This document shows positions 1-11,874 of a stretch of 64,000 bases of DNA, in pieces. The position numbers and the translations under genes are program-made. Below the pieces are notes generated by a model, which saw nothing but the letters and a program-made list of their open reading frames with translations, was not told the origin of the DNA and searched no databases. Source of the stretch: Jaapia argillacea MUCL 33604 (taxonomy: Eukaryota; Basidiomycota; Agaricomycetes; Jaapiales; Jaapiaceae); assembly GCA_000697665.1 (NCBI GenBank), contig KL197709.1, positions 2,541,599-2,605,598 on the forward strand, read 5' to 3'. How positions within the stretch are numbered: position 1 is the first letter of the stretch; every line of letters begins with the position of its first letter.

Positions 1-1824
1 GACTGGGGAGAGAGGAGGAGGATGACGATGGGTGAGAGGCGGGTACTGGTCCGACTATTATGGGTATTCGAACTGTTGAAGGGAGGGGTGGGATACTGGG
101 TTGAGATGTTGTCGTTCCCGTTGTCTGCGTCGCTGACAATGGTCCCACGTTCGACTGGACGTGACCAGGGGTGATAGCAGAACTTGTCGTCTGAGGTATT
201 GATAAGGGCTGAGAAACACCAGGTTCAGATTTGACAATCGTCGACCCTGATTGAATGGGAGTTGAAAACGATAATGGCGTCGAGGCAGCAGCCTTGACCA
301 CCGCAGGTGTAGCAGTCTTGAACGCCAACGGAGCAGAGTTGAAAGGTGGGGGTAACGGGGCACCTACACGAAGACGTCAGTCACACCACTCCAACGCATA
401 TATGGACAAAACGTACCTTTGCCCTTCTTACCCTTCCCATCCTTTCCACCAACACCGGACCCACCCTGCCCGCCATCCTTCTCCTCAAACGTATGCTCAT
501 ACTTCTCGTCCACGCTCCAAAAAAATCCTTTCCCTCTCTCCCCTGCGCATTTTTCCATCTTCTTGAATCCGCGATTAGATGATAAGTTATGTCGGATGGA
601 ACTCTGTCGAGAATAAACAACATCAGTTTCGCCCACCCACTTTAGAGTGACAAGGATAAAGTACGCGGGGGGAAGGGTAGTGAAAAACAGATGAAACGTA
701 CCTCCCACCCAGTCCCTTCATTAAATCTATACCAATCAAAATTATCCATAGCCCATGTACATATATCCTGCAAAGTCGCTTTGCCTCCAAGAGCCTTGAT
801 AGCGCGATAACACAAAGTCTTGTACGTTAATTGAGGTTTCGGTGGCATATCTTCTGGTTTGGGTCGAGGAATGGGTTCGGCGTCTACGCCCTTCTTGCGC
901 TTCTTGGATGTTGACGTGGTAGTCGTCTTGGACGTTGCGGTGGCGGTAGGCTGTTTTCCAATTGCGTTGGAGTTGGGTAGTGATTGAGTTGGGGTTTGTG
1001 TTTGGGATGGAGGCGGGGAGGGTGCAGATGCAGGTTGGGATCGGGGTTCGTGTTTGAATTTGAGTTTGGGAGGAGGATTGGGCTTGTGTTGGGGTGGTGC
1101 TGTAGGAGGTGGTTGGGCATGGCTTTTGGCCTTGGCTTTGGATGATACGGTGGGTACAGGTGGTGGTGAACATGACGGCAGGGACGAAGGCGGTGATATA
1201 GAGGTGATGTCGACAGATGGAGAGCGGTGACGGTTGGTCGATGATTGTGAACTCGGTGAGGGTGAGTCTTCTGGGGCAGGAGGTGGAGGGAGAACAAAGT
1301 GGAATGTACGGGATGCAATTTGGATTTGGGACCTGATAGCGAAACGAAGGGAATCATAAATGAAAGTTCAATGAAACTAAAAAGGACAAGCTCGAAAATG
1401 AGGCAAGAACGCACCGTTCACCCAACGGAACTCTACTCCCACTGGGACTCCAAACTCCATCGACCCAAGCGCCATTCCTGCCTACGACGACCAACACGAA
1501 CCTCTCCTCCTCCTCATCGTACTCAATCTTTGCATGCAGCCTGGACACGCTCTTCAACGGACCCAAATCGACATCGACCTGACCCGAGGCACTGGTGGAA
1601 GCAGCAGACGCGGGGATACAGCGTCGCCCGATAGTGACAGTAAGAGTCTGGAGATAATAGGTGAAACCAGGAAAGACGAGAGAGTAGTATGCTGAGATCT
1701 TGTCAGGGAGGGTATCTGGGTCGAGGATGTTGGCAGGGTCAGCGGCGATAACGGAGTCAGGGCTGTGGTCATCGTTGGCAATGACTGTGACTGGGTTGAG
1801 GGGAGATGTAGCCCGAGTGTCCAT
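1..1824 (-). CDS. fhl1: Fhl1-like FHA/forkhead transcription factor, 3' end cut by window edge
   Basis: Nuclear transcription factor. The first exon starts at the ATG at 1824 and encodes an FHA domain (TIGRR, then SVSRLHAKIEY, then GRNGAWVDG), continuing after an intron near 1330-1400 with QIQIASRTFHFVLP. A Pro/Ser/Thr-rich linker with a KKRKKG basic patch follows. A forkhead winged-helix domain lies at about 848-480: TYKTLCYRAIKALGGKATLQ, then after an intron SSIRHNLSSNRGFKKMEK and GKGFFWSVDEKYE. The FHA-then-forkhead order and the GRNGAWVDG loop resemble fungal Fhl1 more than Fkh1/2. In yeast Fhl1 drives ribosomal protein genes through Ifh1; that role here is inferred from the family. A low-complexity tail stays open to position 1, so the C-terminus is missing. 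It diverges from MTP18 with about 260 bp between starts. Confidence 0.85.
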
Positions 1825-2084
1825 TGCGAGGGGGGATTTGGCGTAGGGATGCTCAGCTGGCAGAGTGCAGGTGTATTGCAGAAATCGTCACAAGTCCAAA
1901 CAGTCCGATTGTTTGACTCAACTGTCCAAGCCGGGTAGACTCGGTCCACGTAATATCCCACCCACGTGGCTCACCGCGTCCTCAATTTACATCCTTCTCC
2001 TGCTTTCCTTTTTACTTATTCCTGCCTTTTGACGAACGTGAAGGTTGCGAGGAGCTTGGAGCCGAAGGATACCATCAGATAAAC

Positions 2085-2945
2085 ATGTCATCCCAAGACT
2101 CGTACACGAAACAAGCAGAGGCAAAGGTCGAATCCCTCGCAGACCAAGATGTCTCCTCAACAGACTCTTCCGTCCGTTACCTCGCTTACGGTGCTCGCCT
2201 CCGCACAGCTCTCCTTGCAGGTCAACGATACGTAGCATACGTGCGTCCCTCTCACACCCCTTACATTCCCGCTTTTTTTATCCCCGATCCTTATCAAAGT
2301 AACCTACATGATACCCCCACACCCAGACCAGTGATATCGGCGAAGCCTTTCGTCCAGTCGTAACTCCTCGTATAGTCACTGCAGCCTATGGAATCTCTTG
2401 GCTATACCTTGCTGGGTGCGTTCTCCCTCCCCCTACTCGACGTTTTCTCGTGGTGGAGATTGAGAGTTTGTACTCATGAGAGAATTTGTTCACATGACGC
2501 AGGGATGTGAGTTATGAAGCGTACAAGGCACATCGGAGAGGCCCTTCCCCGTTAGAAGCGGCACATTTCTCAGAGTCTACGAGATTGGGTATGATCGTAG
2601 CCAAGCGATCAATCTTCCAATCCATCGCATCTATGTAAATTCTCTTTTCTCCGACTTCACTTCATATACTTGAGACCTCACCTTACCTCGCACACTAGGG
2701 CCCTCCCAGCGTTTACTATTCACACTATAGTCAACCAATCCAAACGAGCCTTCAAAAACGTTACCAACCCTCGAATCAAATCATGGGGTCCGACATTAAC
2801 GGGCTTGGCGGTTGTACCCGTCTTACCCTACTTGTTTGATCATCCCGTTGAGAGAGTTACGGATGAGGTGTTTGAGTGGATCGAGAAGAAGTTGGTTGAG
2901 AGACAGGATGCAGGGAAGGGAGCCGAGGGGAAGAAGGAGCTGTGA
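2085..2945 (+). CDS. Mitochondrial fission process protein 1 (MTP18/MTFP1 family)
   Basis: Inner mitochondrial membrane protein of the MTP18 family, linked in animals to mitochondrial fission. Four exons (2085-2240, 2327-2415, 2503-2634, 2699-2945) join in frame to give 207 residues. Visible family marks are SSVRYLAYGARLRTAL near residue 27, EAFRPVVTPRIVTAAYGISWLYLAGDVSYE-like sequence across exons 2-3, and LPAFTIHTIVNQSK followed by a hydrophobic LAVVPVLPYLFDHPVE segment. The end is charged (KLVERQDAGKG). The ATG at 2085 opens the first conserved block about 25 residues later. I am sure of the family and not of the physiological role in fungi. Confidence 0.9.
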
Positions 2946-3296
2946 AGTGGTGGAGGATGTGCGTCTGTGGAGCAGAGGTGGAAACAGGGAGGGAGGTCCG
3001 TGATAGAATTCATGTAGCATTTAGATAGATACTTGCTAATCACCGCTATATCCAACAATCTCACCCAATACCTAGCCAGCTGACCACGTCGTGATATGGC
3101 TTCCAAAACAATCGATACATTTATTGTGGGTGAACTACCTAATCATACTACCGTCTAGCCATGCAATGAACCAACAAGAACAAATGCAACGACAATGAAA
3201 TGGACTTCTAGGGACTGATGCTAAGTACCTTCTTGGCCGAGTTCCAGCTCAACGCCCTCGCTCCTCCCTAAACTCGCTCCTCCTGCTTCTACCACC
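2946..3296. other. Convergent 3' intergenic region
   Basis: The region lies between the MTP18 stop and the eIF2B delta stop, which face each other. I see no credible reading frame or RNA gene in it. It presumably holds the two 3' UTRs. Confidence 0.6.
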
Positions 3297-5128
3297 TCAA
3301 ATCATGTTCCTCCCCAACGCCAACGGTATCGAGCTAATTGAATTCGGCGGGATGACACCCACTTCTGTCACGACGGCCGTTATACTCGTAGGTGGTGTCA
3401 AGTCATATAACGGATTTAGGATTTCGAGATAAGGGTTCTCATTTGTCGACGCTGACAAGAGGGATTGGGGCGATTTTGAGTGTGGAGGTGTACTGAATTT
3501 GTTTATGGGTGCTATAACCCCCCACCCAACAAAAAAAAACGACGAGAACAGAGTTGAATGAAAGCAAGAGATAGAGAAAGCAAGGGGAAACAACACACCA
3601 AGTTCATTCTTCGAGAACCCATCAACACCTACACTCTCTGAGAACTTGTAAGTCTCACAACAAACCACGACGGGCACTCTATATTCTTTTCCGAGCATGG
3701 CTACCATGGCTGTACCGGCTCTTGAGTAGACAGCGCCGTTGGAGTGGAGGGAGTGGGCGCCGAGGAGGATGGTTGTGGCTTCGGTTATTATGGAGGGGAG
3801 GGAGGGGAGGAGGAGGTAGGTTGTTGGGATTGAGTGGGAGGAGAGGGTGTGGAGGAGGTTCTTCCCTGTCGAAGTGGTTATGGAGGGAAGGGTTAGGGTT
3901 AGACATGGGGCGGAGAGGGGGTAAGGACGGACTGACCTTCAAGCATCGGTCGGGAGTCCACTACGATTACTGAGAATTTTTTACCATCCGAGTGAGCTTG
4001 GAGTAAGACTTTCTCGACTACTGATGATCTGTCGACGATATTGGCTGTTGTAGATATTAAAGCCAACTGGATGACACGTACCGTGCATAGGTGAGGATGA
4101 CATCCCCATCTTTAATCTTCTTGCCTGCGGTATCTTGGATGACCTGATCAGCAATGATGATCCGATCTCGAATGTAATTGTCGATCTTGTCACATAGCGC
4201 GTCTTTAGCCTGCAATGGATCGAGCGCACGTAGTTATGGTCTATTTAACGATCGTATACATTGGAGGGGTGAAAAGGGGAAGGGACGAACGTCTTGTTCT
4301 GGTAAATCGATATCGGTGCCGCTGATTTCGAGCTTGAGTTGTCGGATTGCGTTACCCATGGTTACGGACATGGGTCTAGCGGCTACAAGGTAGCTGATTT
4401 GGGGTGAGAGGTGGGTCATTAAGTGTCGAGAGAGGGTGTTGTTCGGTGGCGTCACGTAATCTTGGATTACCTACCACAACAATCACATCAGCCCTCTCCA
4501 TTTGCGAATAATAAGCGGAAGACAAGATGGTTGGGAGACGTACGCTCTTGAAAGCAGTGAGGGTAGCGATACACCTCGCATTTGCACCTGTAATCTTGAA
4601 TTCGGAGAATTGGAGTCCGAGGCGAACGATCGCGGGGTGGATTTCGCCTTTATGACTTGTGATGGGTTTTGGTAAACCGAAATGGGAGAAGATCCTTAAA
4701 CCACGAGCTTTGCCTGCATCTTCTCCTCCTCCCCCTCCCACCGCACCACTCACACCTTCCTTTGTTTCTTTACCCTTTTGCGCACTACCGGGTGTACTAA
4801 GACCCTCTGCAAGACTTCCCCTTCTACCTTTCTTGGCTGCGGGAGTGCTGGGCGCCGCACTTCCTCCGGAGCCCTTGGCAGATTGAGCGGCGGGCCCACC
4901 AGTTTTGCCTGAGGCCTTTTCGGCTCGTTGACGTTCTTGCAATTCGCGACGTTCTGCCTTTGTCATTTGCTTTTGGGATGTTTTGGCTGGTGCATGACCG
5001 CCGCCGCCACCACCACCACCACCTTGCTGTGAAGAGGACGGATCGGGAGAGGACTTTGGGTTGGGAGGAGGGGGTCGTTTGGTGGGTGGTTGGGCGAGGG
5101 TTTGGGTGGCTGTTTGGGTTGATGCCAT
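3297..5128 (-). CDS. gcd2: Translation initiation factor eIF2B subunit delta
   Basis: Regulatory subunit of the cytosolic guanine nucleotide exchange factor eIF2B, which recharges eIF2 with GTP. The N-terminal exon (5128 to about 4470) has a low-complexity Pro/Gly/Lys region with a KAERRELQERQRAEKA helix, then the folded start IFSHFGLPKPITSHKGEIHPAIVRLG-like and GANARCIATLTAFKSV typical of the delta subunit. Downstream exons supply the Rossmann-like half (VVDSRPMLEG, SRAGTAMVAMLGKEYRVPVVVCCETYKFSE) and the family ending LNPLYDLTPP then VVTEVGVIPP. Several introns interrupt the gene. It diverges from RAT1 with 328 bp between starts. Two TTAGGG units near 3890 lie inside this coding region and are not telomeric. 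Confidence 0.92.
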
Positions 5129-5456
5129 TGGTATGATGTAGAGTACAGACTGAAATAGAAAGCGAGGGGATGAGACTAGTTATACAAGATTTGAAAGATG
5201 GGTTGCAGGTTATATATGATCGACCAAGTCATTTACTATTTACTGACCGTGGGAAGGAATCGATACCCTGGGAATCCATTTCGTCACATACCGTCTCGGC
5301 TGCGAGGTCAGTCACTGACAACTTTCTCGCGTCGCCCGTCTGCCGTGTTGAAGTCAAACTTGGGCACCAACTACCACCACATATCTTGTCTTTTCTCTCG
5401 TTTACTTCCCAGACCTTGCCTTTGAACGGTCATCTTACGACTATTACATCAGAATA

Positions 5457-8400
5457 ATGGTATGTGGTTCGGTTTTGGGTGTTGGAGAGCTCGGAACTGA
5501 GCCAGATGATTTGCCACATAGGGTGTCCCAGCACTTTTTCGTTGGCTCAGCAAAAAGTATCCTAAAATCAGTGCGTCTTTTTGCCCTTCCTCCAGTGTTG
5601 TCTTGCGGTCGCTAACTTGTCACATCAATCCAGTCTACCCAGTCGTTGAGGAGGAAGAAGTGAAAGTCCCAGATGCAGCTGGTGATCTCATCCAGCTTCC
5701 TATCGACATTTCGAAGCCCAATCCCAATGGAATGGAGTATGATAACTTGTATCTGGATATGAACGGTATCGTGCGTACATTCTGTTGCCTTCCCGGGTTT
5801 GTTTTGCTTAAAGTTATGGATGTTGCTAGGTTCACCCATGTACACATCCCGAGGGCAAGGTTAGTCTTTCTTTCTCCAACGACCTTCGTGACTATCCCAT
5901 TGACGTCGCTCATATAGCCTGCACCTGAGACGGAGCAAGAGATGATGATTGAGGTGTTCAAATATACTGAGCGAGTGGTCAATATGATCAGGCCTCGAAA
6001 GCTTCTCTTCATGGCCATCGGTCAGTATATTCCTCCCCGCATTTATTGTCACTGAATCTCATGTTAATATGGTTTATTCGTTCCCTTCCCATAGATGGTG
6101 TTGCTCCGCGAGCCAAGATGAATCAGCAGCGGTCTCGTCGTTTCCGGTCAGCTCAAGAAGCTAAAGACAAGGAAGAGGCTCGGAAAGAGGCTGTAGCGAT
6201 GTGGGAAGGTTCGCTCACTATTGCCCCCTCGACGGCGGGTAGCGGTACTTACCACCACTTCTCCTCACAGCTATGGGCAAGACTTTGAGTGAAGATGAGA
6301 AGAACAAGAAGTCTTGGGATTCGAATGCTATCACTCCCGGAACTCCTTTCATGGACCTTTTGGCAAATTCCCTACGGTATTGGGTCGTACAGAAGTTGAA
6401 TTCGGATCCTGGTTGGAAGGACGTGAGTCTTTCACTCTTTGGATGTTTGTGGTTGTCATCCCTAATGGTTTTGCGCCACCATAGATGGAGGTTATCATCT
6501 CAGATGCTAGTGTCCCTGGTGAAGGAGAACACAAGATTATGGATTTCATTAGGCGACAACGGTCAAATCCTGGACATGATGCGAATGCAAAGCACGTCAT
6601 TTATGGTCTTGTAAGCCCAGTGATACACTCCCGGTCAATGCGGTAACTAATGGCGCTATCTTCCAGGACGCTGATTTGATCATGCTGGCCCTTGCGACTC
6701 ACGAGCCTCACTTCAAAGTCTTGCGTGAAGACGTTTTCCACGATGCCAATAAGAACGCTTGTAGGATTTGTGGTCAAGAAGGCCACTATGCTGCCCAATG
6801 CACCGGCACCAAACCCGACGCACCGAAAGATGCAGCTCCGCCGGAAGCCAAGCCCTTCATTTTCCTGGATGTCTCCGTCCTCAGGGAATATCTAGAAGCT
6901 GAACTCAACATTTCTCAAGCTCATTCCCCGGCCTTCCCTTTCGACCTAGAACAAGCCATTGACGATTGGGTGTTGTTGATTTTCTTTGTGGGAAATGATT
7001 TTTTGCCACATATGCCTTCGTTGGAGATCCGAGAGGGCGCGATTGATACGCTGCTCAAGATATGGAAGGACGAGTTGGGAAGGATGGGGGGTTATATAAC
7101 GCAGCATGGCACCGTGGTGCTCAGCAGGGTTCAAGTAATTTTGCAGGGCTTGGCGAGTAGGGAGGATGATATCTTCAGGAGGAGAAAGGAAGGTGTGTTC
7201 TTGTTCTCGTCTCCGATATGTTTTGCACTCACTGACCCTCCGTCGGCTGGATAGCGGAAGACAGACAAAATCAAAATGCGAAGCGTCGTAAGATAGATGT
7301 GCCCACCAATCATGCAGGAGCAGAGACCACTCAGCCCACAGGTCCTTCACCGTCTTTAAACCTAACAGCTCCCCCTACGGCTCCTTCCTTCCCTTCCAAC
7401 TCTTCATCATCACCAGGTGGTCTCGCCTCCCTTCCCCCACGTCCCGATTTCGGCTTCAAGGCCGACCAAATGGGTTTTGGAGGTCCCGTTACATCTCAAT
7501 CGATGCACGTGGCTCCTTTAGCAGCTCAGGCCCTGGCGGGATCTAATCATGATGTTGTGAAGAATCGAGCAGCTATTAGGATGGCTAATATGAGTGCCGC
7601 TGAGGTGCTGAAGGCTGAGTTGGCGGGGTTGACGCCACTTAAGCCGAGTTCTGCTGGTTCGAAGTCGAATTCTGGTGCGACTGGTTCTGCTGCTGCTGCC
7701 CCTGGTGCTGGTGCGAGTGCGATCCAAGCGACATTATCTCCATCATCCTCCTCTCCTCCTCCTCCGATCCTTACTCCTACTCCTACCCCTGCCCAGTTCG
7801 CTGTTCCCATTGAGACATCTCAAGTTTCTCAACCAACTCCCACGTCTACATCATACCCCAGCGGGGCTTCCATCTCAGAAATTATCACAGACGCAGCGCC
7901 GTCGGCCCCTTCATCGTCAGTAAATGGATCCGAGTCACATCCCAACGGGAATGAGCCCCCCACGTCCGAGAACGACGCCATGGACACTGATGCAGCCGAA
8001 GCGTTCCTACATGGCGTGAAACGCAAGATTGATGACGTAGTAGCTGAGGAAGCCGCCGAGACTGAAGATGTTGTCGCTATTGGAAGTGACGAAGATGAAG
8101 CTCCTGAGGACATTCCTGTCGTAAAGGCGATGAAAGTCAATCCTGACGGAACCGTCGATCAGGAAGATACAGTGAAGTAAATCCCTTTTCCGTCAGTTTG
8201 GACTGGTGCGATGATCTGATATCATCTGTATAGGCTATACGAACCCGGGTATAAGGAACGTTATTATCGACAGAAGTTTGGTGTAGAATACAGTGACAAT
8301 GAGTTCAAGAAGAAGTAAGTCAGGTTGCCTAATTAGTAGGTTCCCATTTTCTGACCTTCTGTCCTCCCAAGGATCGCCGCAAGCTATATTGAGGGCATAT

Positions 8401-9924
8401 GCTGGGTGTTGCACTACTATTACCAAGGGGTCAGTGACTCTACATTAACTTTGTTCTTAACGCTCATGCCCTCTTAGACTCCATCATGGCAATGGTACTA
8501 TCCATACCATTTCGCTCCCTTCGCGGCCGACTTCGAAGCTCTCGATCAGTTCCAGGTCAATTTCGACATGGGCCAACCGTTCAAGCCGTTCGAACAGTTG
8601 ATGGGGGTATTCCCTGCTGCCAGGTACGACTAGGTCATCTCTTCTTCTAACTATTCAACGCTAAGTCTATTTCAGCCGAATGCATATTCCCCAGGCTTTC
8701 CAACATCTAATGGTTGATGAGGAGTCCCCTATCCTCGACTTCTACCCCTCGTCCTTCGAAGTCGATATGAATGGTAAACGCATGTTGTGGCAGGGTGTCG
8801 CGCTGCTCCCTTTCATTGAACCAAAGCGACTCCTGGAGGCGATGGCTCCGCATTATTCGAAACTCACTGAAGATGAGGTACGACGAAACACATGGGGTCA
8901 TAATGCCCTGTACGTCTCGGAAGATCATCCCCTGTATGCGTTCCTCGAAAAGTTGTATGGGAAACGCAAAAATCAGGAGGTAAGTCCGAGCAGTGTCGAA
9001 TATCCAATTATTCTCAATTTCGGTGTTCAGCCTGCTCCTCTTCCCGTCAAGCAAAGCAAAGCAATGAACGGGAGTGTTCTCCCAAACCCGGATTGCCTTC
9101 CTGGTGCTACCTTCTATTCTCCCTTGAGTGATGTGGATCTCCCCGACATCCCCAATGACAGGAGTTTATCTGCAATATATCTGTTTCCAAAGCAGCTCAC
9201 GCCCCATCGATCTGTCCTTCTCCCTGGAGTACGTCGCCCGCCTCGTATCCTTTCCTCTATGGACCTGGAGAATGCACGTCGCGGCGGCAATAATCGTGGT
9301 CGAGGACGAGGGGGAGGAGACTTTGGACGTAGCGGCAATTTCGATCAGCGAGGTGGTGGACGTGGAGGACCACCGTCTTATCGAGATTCGCAATCGCATC
9401 ATAATTCCCACTCATACAATGACGATCGCGGAGGAGGATACAGTCGACCTCCAAATCCTCCCTATCAGCAACAGCCAAACTCTTACAGACAACCACCACC
9501 CTACTCGTCCCACCAACAACCATCGTATCCATCTTACCAGTCAAGGCCTCCGCCACCAGTGGCGCAGCAGTACGGCGCCTATGGCTATGGGACCACGGCC
9601 CCGCCACCACAGCAGAACTTTGGCGGGATGGATCCCTACAGTGCCCCTTCACGCGGAGGAGGGTCGTATAATTCCTCCTATGGTCGAGGTGGTGGAGGTG
9701 GCGGTGGGGGATATGGGAACCATACGAGTAGGGGAGGGTATGGCGGGTATGGCGGAAATGATAGTGGATATGGTGGCTATGGTGGAAACACGTCTTACCA
9801 AAACAACAGTCATGGCGGTAGTGGGGGTAGAGGCGGAGGTGGATATGGACAAGGGTATCAAGGTGGCGGTAGAGGTGGTGGGTCTTACAATGCACCCAGA
9901 GGGAGGGGTCGAGGCGGTTACTGA
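5457..9924 (+). CDS. RAT1: Nuclear 5'-3' exoribonuclease Rat1/Xrn2
   Basis: Nuclear exoribonuclease that trims rRNA and snoRNA and drives torpedo termination of RNA polymerase II. The first coding exon is only the ATG (5457-5459); exon 2 (5522-5570) then reads [16 protein letters not shown], the universal Xrn start. A 30-nt exon (5830-5859) carries [10 protein letters not shown]. Later blocks are [18 protein letters not shown], the acidic-pocket segment with VPGEGEHKI and YGLDADLIM across junctions, a zinc knuckle [14 protein letters not shown] near 6760, and [21 protein letters not shown] Ser/Thr/Pro-rich insert spans about 7300-8180. The XRN C-terminal part follows ([33 protein letters not shown]). 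The C-terminus is RGG- and Pro/Tyr-rich and ends RGRGGY. The zinc knuckle and the nuclear-type C-terminus separate it from cytoplasmic Xrn1. Confidence 0.95.
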
Positions 9925-10209
9925 TGCATCATCCCTACGCATCTCTTCATTTGTAACTTATATCCTGTATCTTTAGTTAATCGCCATTCCTGCTTTCCAG
10001 AGACTGCTGTCGTATACCAACAACCGGGTGGGATCACTCTGGTGAAAACTTCCTACCAAAACAGCAGTAGTGCAAGACTCCGAGTGCTGAAGCGCAGTAT
10101 CGGCAATGTATGTGGAACGTACATATCGTCCCTTTTTCCTCATGGTGGGCGGTCAACGATCCCACCTTTGCTTTACGGATCTGATCAATGAAAGGGGTGC
10201 AACGTGTAT

Positions 10210-11715
10210 CTAGTATCCATGGAATTGATTCTCTGGGAGTGTGGACCAGGTCTGAGACGGTACAGAGGTGATGTAAAGGGCATACGTCTTCTCCTTCTCT
10301 TTTCGCTTCCTTCTCGGCCGCTTCCTGTGCTCCTTCCCCGCCCCATCAATATGTGTGTCCGTCGAGGACAACATTGCAGCGGGTTTGCTAGACTGATTCG
10401 CTAACAAGAGGGGGTCAGAAGACTCTCCCGGTTGCTTGTCAGGCTTTTTGCGACTACTCCCAAGAGCCGCTTCCTGTCTTGACGTACCATCATCCCGAAG
10501 ACGTGCGGTTGCAGAGGAACGAGGGTCAATTGCATTCTGCAAAAGTCCGCTATCGTTCGGTGGCGGGTGATAAACTGGATATTCCTCGTAATGTTTGGGC
10601 GCCAACTGATCCCGAGCCGGCCCATGACCGGGGGTTTCTCCGGATAAAACGACGCCATTCCGTTCGCCCAGTTCCGAAAGTGGGATTTGTGGAAGGTCTG
10701 TTGGGGTGTTCAACCGAGAGGAGCCCGGCGATAGACCATCACCACCTTCGGTAAGGTCGGCGCCAGGGACGGTTAAGTAGCGACCTTTTCGGCGATTGAA
10801 GACAGCGGTTGCCCACCGCACATAGCGGGGTGGCTGTGAGGAGCTGACGCTACCCACACCCAAGTCTGACGCGCTGTGCGTGTGCTGTGAGATCTTGCTC
10901 AAGCGTCGAGTCTCTCTTGCTGATTGGATCTCAGGAGGGGAGTCACCTTGCTTGCTTTGTCTCCCTGAGCTGAGACGGTCAATGGCGACGCGGGCGCGTT
11001 CTCCAATAACCTGATCGTTCGTTAGCATGAAAATACAGAATAGGTTGCCAGTTAACGGTACCATCGCAGACTTCGAAAATCCATTGAAGGCAGAGCATTG
11101 GCCCTCCATCCAATTACAGATCCCTAATTGCTTTGTTTCTGCCAATGTAGCCTCCATGGCAATAATGTCCCTACTGACATCGCCCATCTCCTTTGTTAAT
11201 CTCTCCAGCTCAGCGTTTCGATCCGATGAATCATGGTAATCCTTGGCCCGAGACGCATCCACTTTGGAGGCAAGGGTCTGTTTGATACGATTCAAATCCT
11301 CCAGGGGGCCATCAACTGAAGCCTGGATAGATTTCACAATATCACTGAGAGGCTTGAGGTCCTGGGCCAGTTTCGAAAAGGTCGTCGAGTAGCCCGAGAG
11401 GATCGTGGCGAAAGGAGCCACGCAGTTCTATTCAGAAATCTGGATGGATGAGAATTGAAGCTCCACATTCATCGAAACATTCACTCTTACCGCGAATTCA
11501 GTGCTTTCCCCCAGGCCCCATAACATGAGTGCCGTGGACATAACATGATGCTGGTGGCTCAAATTCTCGAATCTGCAATCCCCAAATTGCCATACGTCCC
11601 AAGGTAAGCATACACCTAGCATAACTGGGCAACTTGTAACTCACGATTGAAGGATCGACTCATATGCGGTGAGTATGTGCTGCAAAGGGAGAGATTTCGT
11701 TTGTTGATTCGCCAT
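10210..11715 (-). CDS. Helical coiled-coil protein with a C-terminal tail shared with the gene at 15411-18117
   Basis: I do not recognise a named family. Three exons (11715-11645, 11572-11491, 11427-10210) sum to 1371 nt and give a continuous 456-residue protein. Residues 1 to about 150 are predicted largely helical (LPLQHILTAYESIL, ENLSHQHHVMSTALMLWGLG, then GPLEDLNRIKQTLASK and LERLTKEMGDVSRD). This could be a BAR-like membrane-bending fold, which is only a guess from pattern. The middle is Ser/Pro-rich and disordered. The last 35 residues (RRKRKEKEKTYALYITSV) match the end of the protein encoded at 15411-18117 (KVKEKEKAYTLYITSV), and the DNA is similar too. It is head to head with the gene at 11875, with 159 bp between starts. 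Another start further upstream is possible. Confidence 0.65.
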
Positions 11716-11874
11716 GAACTTGCGAAGTAGGAGGAGTGTGAAGTTAACTGGATTTGCGGATGTCGGGTGATGTGTACGTTAGTTCCCGGCACAGCACTAG
11801 TACTGACGACGCCCGTGAAGGTTTCCTTGTACGTTGTCAAGTTGACGTTCGCGACTTAGCTCGCGTTCACGACC

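Noticed and set aside
3885-3905. Two TTAGGG units resembling telomere repeat
   Set aside because: They lie inside the coding region of eIF2B delta and are only two units long.
9128-9976. 282-residue plus-strand frame overlapping the end of RAT1
   Set aside because: It is a frame-shifted reading of the RGG-rich Rat1 C-terminus.
11011-11117. Possible intron with good branch site in the coiled-coil gene
   Set aside because: Its length (107 bp) would break the frame between two parts that are already in the same frame.
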